Positions 44,572 through 55,200 of a stretch of DNA of 64,000 nt are shown one piece after another. Under the pieces are notes generated by a model. It saw only the letters and a program-made list of their open reading frames with translations, was not told the origin of the DNA and ran no database searches. Source of the DNA: Flavobacterium aquiphilum (GTDB lineage: Bacteria > Bacteroidota > Bacteroidia > Flavobacteriales > Flavobacteriaceae); NCBI RefSeq assembly GCF_027111335.1, contig NZ_CP114288.1, positions 4,898,001 through 4,962,000 on the forward strand, in the 5' to 3' direction. Both the position numbers and the translations under genes were made by a program. Position 1 is the stretch's first letter. Each line of letters opens with the position of its first letter.

Positions 44572-44997
44572 TTATTGTGAAATATAAGAATCCAAATGCT
44601 TGATTGTTTCTTTTTGAACCTCAATAATTGTTTTTACAACATCCCCAATAGACACCAAACCAATTACTGTATTATTTTCAACAACCGGTAAATGTCTTAT
44701 TCTTCTTTTACTCATTAATTCCATGCAATAATCCACATTATCTGTTGGCTTAACGGTCACCACATCAGTTGCCATAATTTCACTTACGAGTGTTTCCTTA
44801 GAAGACTTATCCTTTAAAACAATTTTTCTTGCGTAGTCTCTTTCAGATAGAATTCCTTTTAAAATTCCGTCTTCAATTACAGGAATTGCCCCAATGTTTT
44901 TCTCTCCCAAAACTTTCAACGCTTCGAATACTGTAATGGTTGAAACAATTGAATAAACTTCGCTTCCTTTCGTGCTTAGTATTTGATTTACAGTCAT
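44572..44997 (-). CDS. Tandem CBS-domain protein
   Basis: The 141-residue protein consists of two CBS motifs forming one Bateman module: VFEALKVLGEKNIGAIPVIEDGILKGILSERDYARKIV and VDYCMELMSKRRIRHLPVVENNTVIGLVSIGDVVK. Such stand-alone modules bind adenine nucleotides and act as energy sensors or regulators of partner enzymes or transporters. No catalytic domain is fused. It is alone in its transcription unit, bounded by terminators on either side, so the partner cannot be inferred from context. Confidence 0.92.
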   Translation of the reverse strand: MTVNQILSTKGSEVYSIVSTITVFEALKVLGEKNIGAIPVIEDGILKGILSERDYARKIVLKDKSSKETLVSEIMATDVVTVKPTDNVDYCMELMSKRRIRHLPVVENNTVIGLVSIGDVVKTIIEVQKETIKHLDSYISQ

Positions 44998-45098
44998 AAT
45001 AAAAAAATTTTAGAATGTTAAATTTAAAAAAAAATCATATACAAAAATCAAAAAGCATACTTTTTATTCTTTAAAACATTCACTTTTATGACAATCAT

Positions 45099-45143
45099 AA
45101 AAAAAATCCCTTCATTCAAAAACTTTTGAAAAAAGGGATTTAT
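45099..45143 (-). terminator. Terminator of the adhesin-SprF-PorE-like cassette
   Basis: On the minus strand AAATCCCTT pairs with AAGGGATTT, with a further TCAAAA/TTTTGA inner stem, and the hairpin is followed by a run of T. It lies 18 bp after the OmpA-domain gene. Confidence 0.8.
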
Positions 45144-45160
45144 AATAAATTGAAATTATG

Positions 45161-47110
45161 TTATTTATTCATCGAAACGATAATGAACTCACTTCTCCTG
45201 TTGGCCTGATGTTCCTCTTCGGTACATGGCACTCCATCAGAGCAATTATTTACCAATTGCGATTCTCCATAACCATTACCGATCAATCGTTCTGAACCGA
45301 TTCCGTTTTTCACTAACCAATCTACAGTGGCTTTCGCTCGCTTATCAGATAATTTCATATTATACTTAACCGATTGGCGGCTATCTGTATGCGAACGTAC
45401 CTCGATTTTTATCTCTGGGAATTCCTGCATTACCGCTAATACTTTAGCCAATTCAAAAGCTGCGTCCTTACGAATATTTGATTTATCCAAGTCAAAATAA
45501 ATAATTGGAATATTCAAAGTCTTAGCCAAATCAGTACCAACTCCTACCAGTTTAATACGACGCTCAAGTGGCACTGAAAGCTCGTTTTTACTTGTAGAAA
45601 GAGTTTTGGTTTTAATATAAAGCTCATTAGTCAAGTACTCGTCTTTTTCAGCTCTCACATGATATCCCCTTCCACAATTTACAGGAAAACTATAATATCC
45701 TTGAGCATCGGCTTGAACTACTTGAAGAGCCTTAAAATTGGCATCAAGCAAAGTCACTTTAACACCTGAAAGCGGTGTTTTTAAATCCTTGTCGGTTATA
45801 CTTCCCGAAAGTGTTTGTTCACAATCCAGTTTCTTATTTTCTATAAATCGATAAATATCATCATTTCCTTTTCCTCCTTCACGGTTGGAACTAAAAAAAC
45901 CATTTCTGTTTTTACTGTTAATCAAAAAAGCAAAATCATCTTGCTTGCTATTGATAGGCTCTCCCAGATTTTGAATTCCGTAAAAGCTTTTATCACCGTC
46001 AATCTTTGCCATGAAAACATCTAATCCTCCTAGACCCGGTCTTCCGTCACTCGCAAAAAACAATTCATTGTCAGTTGAAACAAAAGGAAAAGTCTCCCTT
46101 CCTTCGGTATTAATTTCCGTGCCGAGATTTTCAGGAGTTCCATAGCTTCCATCATCATTGATTTTTACCTTAAACAAATCCGATTGCCCTAATGTTCCGG
46201 GCATATCCGAAGAAAAATAAAGCGTTTTTTCATCTACACTCAAAGCTGGATGTGCAACGCTGTATTGATTACTGTTAAATGGCAATTCTTTCACATTGTC
46301 CCACTGTCCCTCTGCATTTAGAGTTGCCTTATATAACTTTAACAAAGTATTTTTATTAGCATCCCTTCCTCTTTTACCTTCCAAGAAATTGTTCCTTGTA
46401 AAATACATTGTTCTCCCATCTTGAGTAAAAACAGGAGTTGACTCATTAAACTTAGAATTTATCTTGCGTTCGAAGCGCTCTGGAGTTCCCATTTCTCCAT
46501 CAGGTTTAATCTCTGACCAATATAGATTGGTAAACGATTTATTGGTCCATTTAAATACATTCTTAGAAACCCCTCCAGTGTCTCTTGCAGAAGCAAAAAC
46601 TAATTTATTCCCTAAAAATGAACTACCATATTCTGAAGATTCTGAATTTACACCTGCATCTACCACTTCAAAACGATCCGAATTGGCTTTGATTTCTTCT
46701 AGGTAATTTTTATTATCCTTAAAAAGCAGGCCTCTTTTATCATTAGCTTTTTTTTCGTTAAACTGCTCCAATATTTGATTCGCTTTTGCATAATCCCCGT
46801 TGGATTTTAAAGTTTGGGAATAACGATAAAAATACTCTGGATCTTGATTGGGATATAAAGCAAAAAGCTGTTCATACCATTTTAATGCTTTTGAAAATTC
46901 GGCTCCAAAATAATAGGCATTACCTAATTTTTGGAACATTTTCTCGTCTTGATATCCTTTTTCGGCAACTTTTTCATAATTACCTATTGCATCAACATAA
47001 GCATAAGAATCATAATTTTTATCGGCTCTGCTTATTGTAGCTTTTTGTGCAATTCCATGTAAAAAGAAAACACTTAAGAATAGACTATATCGTAATTTTT
47101 TAACTTTCAT
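45161..47110 (-). CDS. PorE-like OmpA-family protein (TPR, beta-propeller, CRD, OmpA)
   Basis: The 649-residue protein has a signal peptide (MKVKKLRYSLFLSVFFLHGIA-Q, as two parts), TPR-like helices (about 25-125), a PD40-type propeller (about 150-425: DGRTMYFTRNN, DEKTLYFSSDMPGTLGQSDLF, FFASDGRPGLGGLDVFMAK), a carboxypeptidase-regulatory-like domain (about 434-520) and an OmpA peptidoglycan-binding domain (about 540-645: IYFDLDKSNIRKDA, RSHTDSRQSVKYNMKLSDKRA). This is the domain order of T9SS PorE. It ends the adhesin cassette, 11 bp after the SprF-like gene, and probably ties the anchored adhesin complex to peptidoglycan. Confidence 0.88.
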   Translation of the reverse strand: MKVKKLRYSLFLSVFFLHGIAQKATISRADKNYDSYAYVDAIGNYEKVAEKGYQDEKMFQKLGNAYYFGAEFSKALKWYEQLFALYPNQDPEYFYRYSQTLKSNGDYAKANQILEQFNEKKANDKRGLLFKDNKNYLEEIKANSDRFEVVDAGVNSESSEYGSSFLGNKLVFASARDTGGVSKNVFKWTNKSFTNLYWSEIKPDGEMGTPERFERKINSKFNESTPVFTQDGRTMYFTRNNFLEGKRGRDANKNTLLKLYKATLNAEGQWDNVKELPFNSNQYSVAHPALSVDEKTLYFSSDMPGTLGQSDLFKVKINDDGSYGTPENLGTEINTEGRETFPFVSTDNELFFASDGRPGLGGLDVFMAKIDGDKSFYGIQNLGEPINSKQDDFAFLINSKNRNGFFSSNREGGKGNDDIYRFIENKKLDCEQTLSGSITDKDLKTPLSGVKVTLLDANFKALQVVQADAQGYYSFPVNCGRGYHVRAEKDEYLTNELYIKTKTLSTSKNELSVPLERRIKLVGVGTDLAKTLNIPIIYFDLDKSNIRKDAAFELAKVLAVMQEFPEIKIEVRSHTDSRQSVKYNMKLSDKRAKATVDWLVKNGIGSERLIGNGYGESQLVNNCSDGVPCTEEEHQANRRSEFIIVSMNK

Positions 47111-47121
47111 AAGAGTCAGTT

Positions 47122-48048
47122 TTAGAAAAATCTTGGAGAGATAATTTTGTCATATTTATTAAACAATTCGAATCGTAAAAAGATTTCATGAGAACCCGAA
47201 TTATATTTAGAAAATTCTGTGGTATCAAAATCATATCCATATCCAAAAAACCATGATTCACTTGCCTGAAATCCAACCATAGCACTCATGGCTGCATCCC
47301 ATCTGTAGGCCAGTCCAACAACAAATTTTTCATTCAACATCAAATTAGCCGATACATCCACCTGCAAAGGAGCTCCCTGAACATATTTGGTTTCCAAAGT
47401 CGGTTTCAATTTCAAACTTGGACTCAAATCGAAAACATATCCGGCAATCAAATAATAGTTGATTTTTTCTTTAGAAATATGACTTGCAGAATTCGAATCT
47501 GATTTATCAAAATGTTCAGTTTCGATTAAATAAGGTGCTGATATTCCTATGTAACTGTTATCGGAATGCAAATACAATCCAACTCCGATATTTGGAGAAA
47601 ATTGATTATCAATATTTGATTGATAGGCATTTGGATCTCCCGGCTGATAATTCAATTTACTAAAATCCAAACTTAACAAATTGGCACTTGCTTTTAATCC
47701 AAAAGACAATTTATAATTCTCCGAAGCTGGGATAGTATAGGAGAAATCCGCTGCGATATTATTCTCGGTAGAAATTCCAATCTTATCATTTACAACAGAC
47801 AATCCCAATCCAACTTTACTTTCACTCAAAGGAGTATTAATAGAAAAGGAATTCGTCACCGGAGCCCCATCAACTCCAACCCATTGGTTTCGATGCAATG
47901 CAAAAATACTCATCGCTTGCCTCGATCCTGCATAGGCAGGATTTACTACAATTGTATTGTACATATATTGAGTAAATTGTGCATCTTGTTGAGCTGAACT
48001 AACAATAGTAAAAAGCAATGTTACCAACCCGATTATTCTTGTTTTCAT
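47122..48048 (-). CDS. PorP/SprF-family protein paired with the giant adhesin
   Basis: I start at the ATG at 48048, giving a signal peptide (MKTRIIGLVTLLFTIVSSA-Q) followed by the family motif QDAQFTQYMYNTIVVNPAYAG, then GSRQAMSIFALHRNQWVGVDG; the frame opens earlier at 48081 but that adds only polar residues. The 308-residue barrel ends FLRFELFNKYDKIISPRFF. In F. johnsoniae, SprF is needed for surface delivery of SprB, a T9SS type B substrate. Here the gene is 36 bp after an adhesin with the same kind of C-terminal domain, so it is very probably its dedicated partner. Confidence 0.92.
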   Translation of the reverse strand: MKTRIIGLVTLLFTIVSSAQQDAQFTQYMYNTIVVNPAYAGSRQAMSIFALHRNQWVGVDGAPVTNSFSINTPLSESKVGLGLSVVNDKIGISTENNIAADFSYTIPASENYKLSFGLKASANLLSLDFSKLNYQPGDPNAYQSNIDNQFSPNIGVGLYLHSDNSYIGISAPYLIETEHFDKSDSNSASHISKEKINYYLIAGYVFDLSPSLKLKPTLETKYVQGAPLQVDVSANLMLNEKFVVGLAYRWDAAMSAMVGFQASESWFFGYGYDFDTTEFSKYNSGSHEIFLRFELFNKYDKIISPRFF

Positions 48049-48084
48049 GTTCTGATTTTTTTTGTAATAGCTTGGACTCATTGA

Positions 48085-51000
48085 TTATTTTCTATTTAAA
48101 TACAAATAACCTGATTTCTCAAAAGCGTTAGATTTACTGTCTCTGTATTTCAAGATATAGAAATAAGTTCCAGCCGGCAATTCTTGTGATCTCTCAACAG
48201 TTACCCTACCCTCAGAGAAACCTTTAAACACAACATCATCGTTATTATAATGTTCACGTTCAAATACTAATACTCCCCAACGGTTGAAAATCTGTATCGA
48301 ATTATCAGAATAACATTCTAATCCGCGTATCACCAGTTTATCATAATCTCCACTTCCGTCAGGTGTTACTGCGTTGTACACCTTAATCACACATCCGGAA
48401 ATTGCCAATGAAGTTGCATCGTCACTATCAAAATCAGTGTCATCCGATTTATCTTCAACAACGCGGCCATTTGGAGCAGTACCAAAAACAGTAGCCTGAT
48501 TTGAAATAGATCCTTCATTAATATCCGTTTGCTTGATAACATACACCGCTTTAAATTGGGTTGTATTGGTTTCACCAACTGCCAAACTCAATGGAGCACC
48601 TGTCATTGTTACTCCAGGAAGTGGATCAGATATTGTTATATTTGACAATGGAACATTTCCTTTATTTTTTACTTCAAAAGTATAAGTAATAGTTTCTCCC
48701 GCTTGTGCATAACCATCGCCATTCTCATCGTTGAAATTTGCCTTTTTCACTAAACCAATACTTGGACTAGAAACAAATACTGTTATAGTTGCCGTACTGC
48801 AATTATTTGGATTTGCTTTTTCACAAATATTATATGTCAACGTATAAGTTCCTCCAGGAATATTTGCCAATGTATTTAATAATCCTGCAGCAGTCATTGT
48901 GAAATTAGGACTTGCACTGAAAGTCACTGTCACATTAGCAGCATTTATTGGCAATCCGTTAAAAGTATCATTGGCTAAAGCATTGAAAACTCCACTTAAA
49001 GCTTTTGATCCATCAATAATACCTGCATCATCATTATTAGCTTTAATACTAAATCTTGGAGACGCATTACATCCTGATGTAGCAGCCGGATAATTCACAG
49101 TCACATTTTGAGTTGGATTCAATACAAACTGCATAGTAACTGCGGGTCTGGTTAATTCGAAACCATCAGCTCCTTGTGTCCATTGCCCGTTTACCAATAA
49201 CCAACCTGGCCAATCTACCGGATTGCTATTTGCATCAACAACTGCTCCTGGCCAAAGTACATTTCCTGATAATGGCATATTACTTTGTGTTGCCACTACC
49301 CTGTTAGCACTATCAATCCAATTTATAGTTAATAAACCAGTTGGTGTAAAATTATTTGCAACAACAGAATAAGAAACGTAAGGCGCATCATTAGAACAAT
49401 AACTGTTTGCAGTTATAGTCATTGTTGGAGCAACCACAGTTACAGTAACTGTTGCACTGCTGCAATTTGCAGGATTCAATTTCTCACAGATAGAATACGT
49501 TAAAGTGTAAGTTCCTGCTGGTGTATTTGGCAACAACTCCACAGTTCCATCTGGTTGTAATGTCATATAACCTGTTGGAGAAACAACTGTTTTACTTAAA
49601 TTAACACTATTTAATAATACAGCTGCATTATTCAATTCATCATTTGCCAAAACATTGATAACTGCAACCGTTTGATTAATTCCCACCACTGATCCCACCT
49701 CATCTGGATTAGCTTGGATAACGGAAGCAACTTCATTATCTCCAATCGTTACTGTAGCAGAAGTAGTATTTACCGTCACACCATTATCTGTAGTATTTAA
49801 GGTAATAATTACCGTTTCATTACCTTCCAAAATACTATCATCAGTCACCGTCACCGGGATCGTTGTGCTCAAGCTGTTTGCAGGAATCGTTACTGTATTA
49901 GTTATCATTGCATAGTCTGTACCATTGGTAGCAGTACCTGTTACAGTATAAGTCACTTTAGTATCAGTAGATATCGGGTTCGTCAAGGTAACTGTAAATT
50001 GACCATTTGTCGATGGTTCAGAAGCATTCGCTATACTTGCCACTATACTAGCGGTTGGCGTAGCATCGTTGTCATTGATAGTCGCTGTTCCTGTGGTCGT
50101 CGTGTTAGTGGTATTTGCTGATGTTACTGTTCCTGTCAAAGTAAAGTTCTCAGATGGTTCATCAATAACGTCATCTGTGGTCGGAACGCTCACCGTTACC
50201 GATGTTTGTCCAGCAGGGATCGTTACCGTAGTTGTCACTGAAGTATAATCCGATGTTCCGGCAGTGCCTGAAGTAGTTGTAACATTAACAACTGTATCTA
50301 CAGAACTCGCAACGTCTAGCGATACCGTGAAGACCGCATTAGCACCCTCCACAACCGTCGGATTGCTGATGCTCAACGTTGGCGTAGCATCGTTGTCATT
50401 TATAGTTGCAGTTCCTGTGGACGTCATGTTAGTGGTATTTGCTGATGTTACTGTTCCTGTCAAAGTAAAGTTCTCAGATGGTTCATCAATAACGTCATCT
50501 GTAGTCGGAACGCTCACCGTTACCGATGTTTGTCCAGCAGGGATCGTTACCGTAGTTGTCACTGAAGTATAATCCGATGTTCCGGCAGTGCCTGAAGTAG
50601 TTGTAACATTAACAACTGTATCTACAGAACTCGCAACGTCTAGCGATACCGTGAAGACCGCATTAGCACCCTCCACAACCGTAGGATTGCTGATGCTCAA
50701 CGTTGGCGTAGCATCGTTGTCATTTATAGTTGCAGTTCCTGTGGACGTCGTGTTAGTGGTATTTGCTGATGTTACTGTTCCTGTCAAAGTAAAGTTCTCA
50801 GATGGTTCATCAATAACGTCATCTGTAGTCGGAACACTCACCGTTACCGATGTTTGTCCCGCAGGGATCGTTACCGTAGTTGTCACTGAAGTATAATCCG
50901 ATGCTCCGGCAGTTCCCGAAGTAGTCACCACATTCACAACCGTATCTACAGAACTCGCAACGTCTAGCGATACCGTGAAGACCGCATTAGCACCTTCAGT

Positions 51001-52233
51001 TACAACCGGACTGCTGATGTTCAACGTTGGCGTAGCATCGTTGTCATTGATAGTCGCAGTTCCTGTGGTCGTCGTGTTAGTGGTATTTGCTGATGTTACT
51101 GTTCCTGTCAAAGTAAAGTTCTCAGATGGTTCATCGATAACGTCATCCGTGGTCGGAACACTCACCGTTACCGATGTTTGTCCAGCAGGGATCGTTACCG
51201 TAGTTGTCACTGAAGTATAATCCGATGCTCCGGCAGTTCCCGAAGTAGTTGTAACATTAATTATGGTATTTTCACAAGTGCTAGTATTCAAACTTAAAAC
51301 AAAAACAGCATTAGCTCCTTCTACAACAGCTACATTTGAAATACTAAATGACGGCAAGGCATCTACCGTTACAGTGGCTGATGCTGAATTTGCCGAAGCA
51401 CAAACCCCACTTTGTAAAACTGCTCTGTACGACGTTGTTGTCGTTAGATTCGTTGCTGTTAAAGTAGTTGCCGTATTAGCAATTGGGGTTCCTGCTGTAG
51501 CAAAATTATCTAATGAAGATTCCCATCTTACTATCGTTCCTGTATGGCCTGATAAAGTTAAAACCGTACTGTTGGTTCCTGTACAAACTGAAGCACTTCC
51601 CGCAACGGTTCCGCCAACTGAGGCTGGATCTACCGTTACCGAAACAGCTGTTCTTGAGCTCTCACAGCCGTTTACCGTTTGGCTCGCATAATACGTCCCT
51701 GTTGCCAACGTTTCTGTTCCTGCATATAATGTACCGGCCGTTGCCGCATCGTACCATTTGATCGATGTGCCTGTGGCTAACAAGTCGCTTACTTTTTTAC
51801 CCTCAACCGAACAGAACGTTTGTGCTGAAGCAATCGGTGCCGATGGCGTTGGCGTTACCGTTACGCTTACCGAAGTTCTTGAGCTCTCACAGCCGTTTAC
51901 CGTTTGGCTCGCATAATACGTCCCTGTTGCCAACGTTTCTGTTCCTGCATATAATGTACCGGCCGTTGCCGCATCGTACCATTTGATCGATGTGCCTGTG
52001 GCTAACAAGTCGCTTACTTTTTTACCCTCAACCGAACAGAACGTTTGTGCTGAAGCAATCGGTGCCGATGGCGTTGGCGTTACCGTTACGCTTACCGAAG
52101 TTCTTGAGCTCTCACAGCCGTTTACCGTTTGGCTCGCATAATACATCCCTGTTGCCAACGTTTCTGTTCCTGCATATAATGTACCGGCCGTTGCCGCATC
52201 GTACCATTTGATCGATGTGCCTGTGGCTAACAA
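48085..52233 (-). CDS. Adhesin C-terminal open segment (Calx-beta, DUF11, type B CTD)
   Basis: This is the last open segment (1,382 codons) of the giant adhesin. It begins inside an Ig-like repeat at a TTG codon with no start signals, so it is unlikely to be an independent gene. It carries three Ig-like repeats, an extra Ig-like unit, five Calx-beta domains (VVEGANAVFTVSLDVASS, IPAGQTSVTVSVPTTDDVIDEPSENF as two joined parts), two segments with EKxNPxNCSxATxTVxV, a DUF11 domain and the secretion CTD ending SGYLYLNRK. An annotation pipeline would probably call it a separate gliding-motility-associated C-terminal-domain protein. Confidence 0.6.
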   Translation of the reverse strand: MLATGTSIKWYDAATAGTLYAGTETLATGMYYASQTVNGCESSRTSVSVTVTPTPSAPIASAQTFCSVEGKKVSDLLATGTSIKWYDAATAGTLYAGTETLATGTYYASQTVNGCESSRTSVSVTVTPTPSAPIASAQTFCSVEGKKVSDLLATGTSIKWYDAATAGTLYAGTETLATGTYYASQTVNGCESSRTAVSVTVDPASVGGTVAGSASVCTGTNSTVLTLSGHTGTIVRWESSLDNFATAGTPIANTATTLTATNLTTTTSYRAVLQSGVCASANSASATVTVDALPSFSISNVAVVEGANAVFVLSLNTSTCENTIINVTTTSGTAGASDYTSVTTTVTIPAGQTSVTVSVPTTDDVIDEPSENFTLTGTVTSANTTNTTTTGTATINDNDATPTLNISSPVVTEGANAVFTVSLDVASSVDTVVNVVTTSGTAGASDYTSVTTTVTIPAGQTSVTVSVPTTDDVIDEPSENFTLTGTVTSANTTNTTSTGTATINDNDATPTLSISNPTVVEGANAVFTVSLDVASSVDTVVNVTTTSGTAGTSDYTSVTTTVTIPAGQTSVTVSVPTTDDVIDEPSENFTLTGTVTSANTTNMTSTGTATINDNDATPTLSISNPTVVEGANAVFTVSLDVASSVDTVVNVTTTSGTAGTSDYTSVTTTVTIPAGQTSVTVSVPTTDDVIDEPSENFTLTGTVTSANTTNTTTTGTATINDNDATPTASIVASIANASEPSTNGQFTVTLTNPISTDTKVTYTVTGTATNGTDYAMITNTVTIPANSLSTTIPVTVTDDSILEGNETVIITLNTTDNGVTVNTTSATVTIGDNEVASVIQANPDEVGSVVGINQTVAVINVLANDELNNAAVLLNSVNLSKTVVSPTGYMTLQPDGTVELLPNTPAGTYTLTYSICEKLNPANCSSATVTVTVVAPTMTITANSYCSNDAPYVSYSVVANNFTPTGLLTINWIDSANRVVATQSNMPLSGNVLWPGAVVDANSNPVDWPGWLLVNGQWTQGADGFELTRPAVTMQFVLNPTQNVTVNYPAATSGCNASPRFSIKANNDDAGIIDGSKALSGVFNALANDTFNGLPINAANVTVTFSASPNFTMTAAGLLNTLANIPGGTYTLTYNICEKANPNNCSTATITVFVSSPSIGLVKKANFNDENGDGYAQAGETITYTFEVKNKGNVPLSNITISDPLPGVTMTGAPLSLAVGETNTTQFKAVYVIKQTDINEGSISNQATVFGTAPNGRVVEDKSDDTDFDSDDATSLAISGCVIKVYNAVTPDGSGDYDKLVIRGLECYSDNSIQIFNRWGVLVFEREHYNNDDVVFKGFSEGRVTVERSQELPAGTYFYILKYRDSKSNAFEKSGYLYLNRK

Positions 52234-55200
52234 GTCGCTTACTTTTTTACCCTCAACCGAACAGAACGTTTGTGCCGATACTGTGCAGGTGCCGATGGCG
52301 TTGGAGTTACCGTTACGCTTACCGAAGTTCTGCTGCTCTCACAGCCGTTTACCGTTTGGCTCGCATAATACGTCCCTGTTGCCAACGTTTCTGTTCCTGC
52401 ATATAATGTACCGGCCGTTGCCGCATCGTACCATTTGATCGATGTGCCTGTGGCTAACAAGTCGCTTACTTTTTTACCCTCAACCGAACAGAACGTTTGT
52501 GCTGAAGCAATCGGTGCCGATGGCGTTGGCGTTACCGTTACGCTTACCGAAGTTCTGCTGCTCTCACAGCCGTTTACCGTTTGGCTCGCATAATACGTCC
52601 CTGTTGCCAACGTTTCTGTTCCTGCATATAATGTACCGGCCGTTGCCGCATCGTACCATTTGATCGATGTGCCTGTGGCTAACAAGTCGCTTACTTTTTT
52701 ACCCTCAACCGAACAGAACGTTTGTGCTGAAGCAATCGGTGCCGATGGCGTTGGAGTTACCGTTACGCTTACCGAAGTTCTGCTGCTCTCACAGCCGTTT
52801 ACCGTTTGGCTCGCATAATACGTCCCTGTTGCCAACGTTTCTGTTCCTGCATATAATGTACCGGCTGTTGCCGCATCGTACCATTTGATCGATGTGCCTG
52901 TGGCTAACAAGTCGCTTACTTTTTTACCCTCAACCGAACAGAACGTTTGTGCTGAAGCAATCGGTGCCGATGGCGTTGGAGTTACCGTTACGCTTACCGA
53001 AGTTCTGCTGCTCTCACAGCCGTTTACCGTTTGGCTCGCATAATACGTCCCTGTTGCCAACGTTTCTGTTCCTGCATATATAATGTACCGGCTGTTGCCG
53101 CATCGTACCATTTGATCGATGTGCCTGTGGCTAACAAGTCGCTTACTTTTTTACCCTCAACCGAACAGAACGTTTGTGCCGAGGCTCGCAGGTGCCGATG
53201 GCGTTGGAGTTACCGTTACGCTTACCGAAGTTCTGCTGCTCTCACAGCCGTTTACCGTTTGGCTCGCATAATACGTCCCTGTTGCCAACGTTTCTGTTCC
53301 TGCATATAATGTACCGGCCGTTGCCGCATCGTACCATTTGATCGATGTGCCTGTGGCTAACAAGTCGCTTACTTTTTTACCCTCAACCGAACAGAACGTT
53401 TGTGCCGAGGCCGTAGGTGCCGATGGCGTTGGAGTTACCGTTACGCTTACCGAAGTTCTGCTGCTCTCACAGCCGTTTACCGTTTGGCTCGCATAATACG
53501 TCCCTGTTGCCAACGTTTCTGTTCCTGCATATAATGTACCGGCCGTTGCCGCATCGTACCATTTGATCGATGTGCCTGTGGCTAACAAGTCGCTTACTTT
53601 TTTACCCTCAACCGAACAGAACGTTTGTGCCGAGGCCGTAGGTGCCGATGGCGTTGGAGTTACCGTTACGCTTACCGAAGTTCTGCTGCTCTCACAGCCG
53701 TTTACCGTTTGGCTCGCATAATACGTCCCTGTTGCCAACGTTTCTGTTCCTGCATATAATGTACCGGCCGTTGCCGCATCGTACCATTTGATCGATGTGC
53801 CTGTGGCTAACAAGTCGCTTACTTTTTTACCCTCAACCGAACAGAACGTTTGTGCCGAGAGCCGTAGGTGCCGATGGCGTTGGAGTTACCGTTACGCTTA
53901 CCGAAGTTCTGCTGCTCTCACAGCCGTTTACCGTTTGGCTCGCATAATACGTCCCACTTACCAACGTTTCTGTTCCTGCATATAATGTACCGGCCGTTGC
54001 CGCATCGTACCATTTGATCGATGTGCCTGTGGCTAACAAGTCGCTTACTTTTTTACCCTCAACCGAACAGAACGTTTGTGCCGAGGCCGTAGGTGCCGAT
54101 GGCGTTGGAGTTACCGTTACGCTTACCGAAGTTCTGCTGCTCTCACAGCCGTTTACCGTTTGGCTCGCATAATACGTCCCTGTTGCCAACGTTTCTGTTC
54201 CTGCATATAATGTACCGGCCGTTGCCGCATCGTACCATTTGATCGATGTGCCTGTGGCTAACAAGTCGCTTACTTTTTTACCCTCAACCGAACAGAACGT
54301 TTGTGCTGAAGCAATCGGTGCCGATGGCGTTGGAGTTACCGTTACGCTTACCGAAGTTCTGCTGCTCTCACAGCCGTTTACCGTTTGGCTCGCATAATAC
54401 GTCCCTGTTGCCAACGTTTCTGTTCCTGCATATAATGTACCGGCCGTTGCCGCATCGTACCATTTGATCGATGTGCCTGTGGCTAACAAGTCGCTTACTT
54501 TTTTACCCTCAACCGAACAGAACGTTTGTGCTGAAGCAATCGGTGCCGATGGCGTTGGCGTTACCGTTACGCTTACCGAAGTTCTTGAGCTCTCACAGCC
54601 GTTTACCGTTTGGCTCGCATAATACGTCCCTGTTGCCAACGTTTCTGTTCCTGCATATAATGTACCGGCCGTTGCCGCATCGTACCATTTGATCGATGTG
54701 CCTGTGGCTAACAAGTCGCTTACTTTTTTACCCTCAACCGAACAGAACGTTTGTGCTGAAGCAATCGGTGCCGATGGCGTTGGCGTTACCGTTACGCTTA
54801 CCGAAGTTCTGCTGCTCTCACAGCCGTTTACCGTTTGGCTCGCATAATACGTCCCTGTTGCCAACGTTTCTGTTCCTGCATATAATGTACCGGCCGTTGC
54901 CGCATCGTACCATTTGATCGATGTGCCTGTGGCTAACAAGTCGCTTACTTTTTTACCCTCAACCGAACAGAACGTTTGTGCTGAAGCAATCGGTGCCGAT
55001 GGCGTTGGCGTTACCGTTACGCTTACCGAAGTTCTTGAGCTCTCACAGCCGTTTACCGTTTGGCTCGCATAATACATCCCTGTTGCCAACGTTTCTGTTC
55101 CTGCATATAATGTACCGTACATGTTGCCGCATCGTACCATTTGATCGATGTGCCTGTGGCTAACAAGTCGCTTACTTTTTTACCCTCAACCGAACAGAAC

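Noticed and set aside
50264..51220. Plus-strand frames of about 100 codons over the Calx-beta repeats
   Set aside because: Antisense shadows of the 324-bp coding repeats, rich in Val and Ser from complementary codons.
52270..55125. Phase variation by slipped-strand mispairing as cause of the five frameshifts
   Set aside because: Only one site has a short TA run; the other four lie in non-repetitive text and look like mixed unit variants, so slippage does not explain them.
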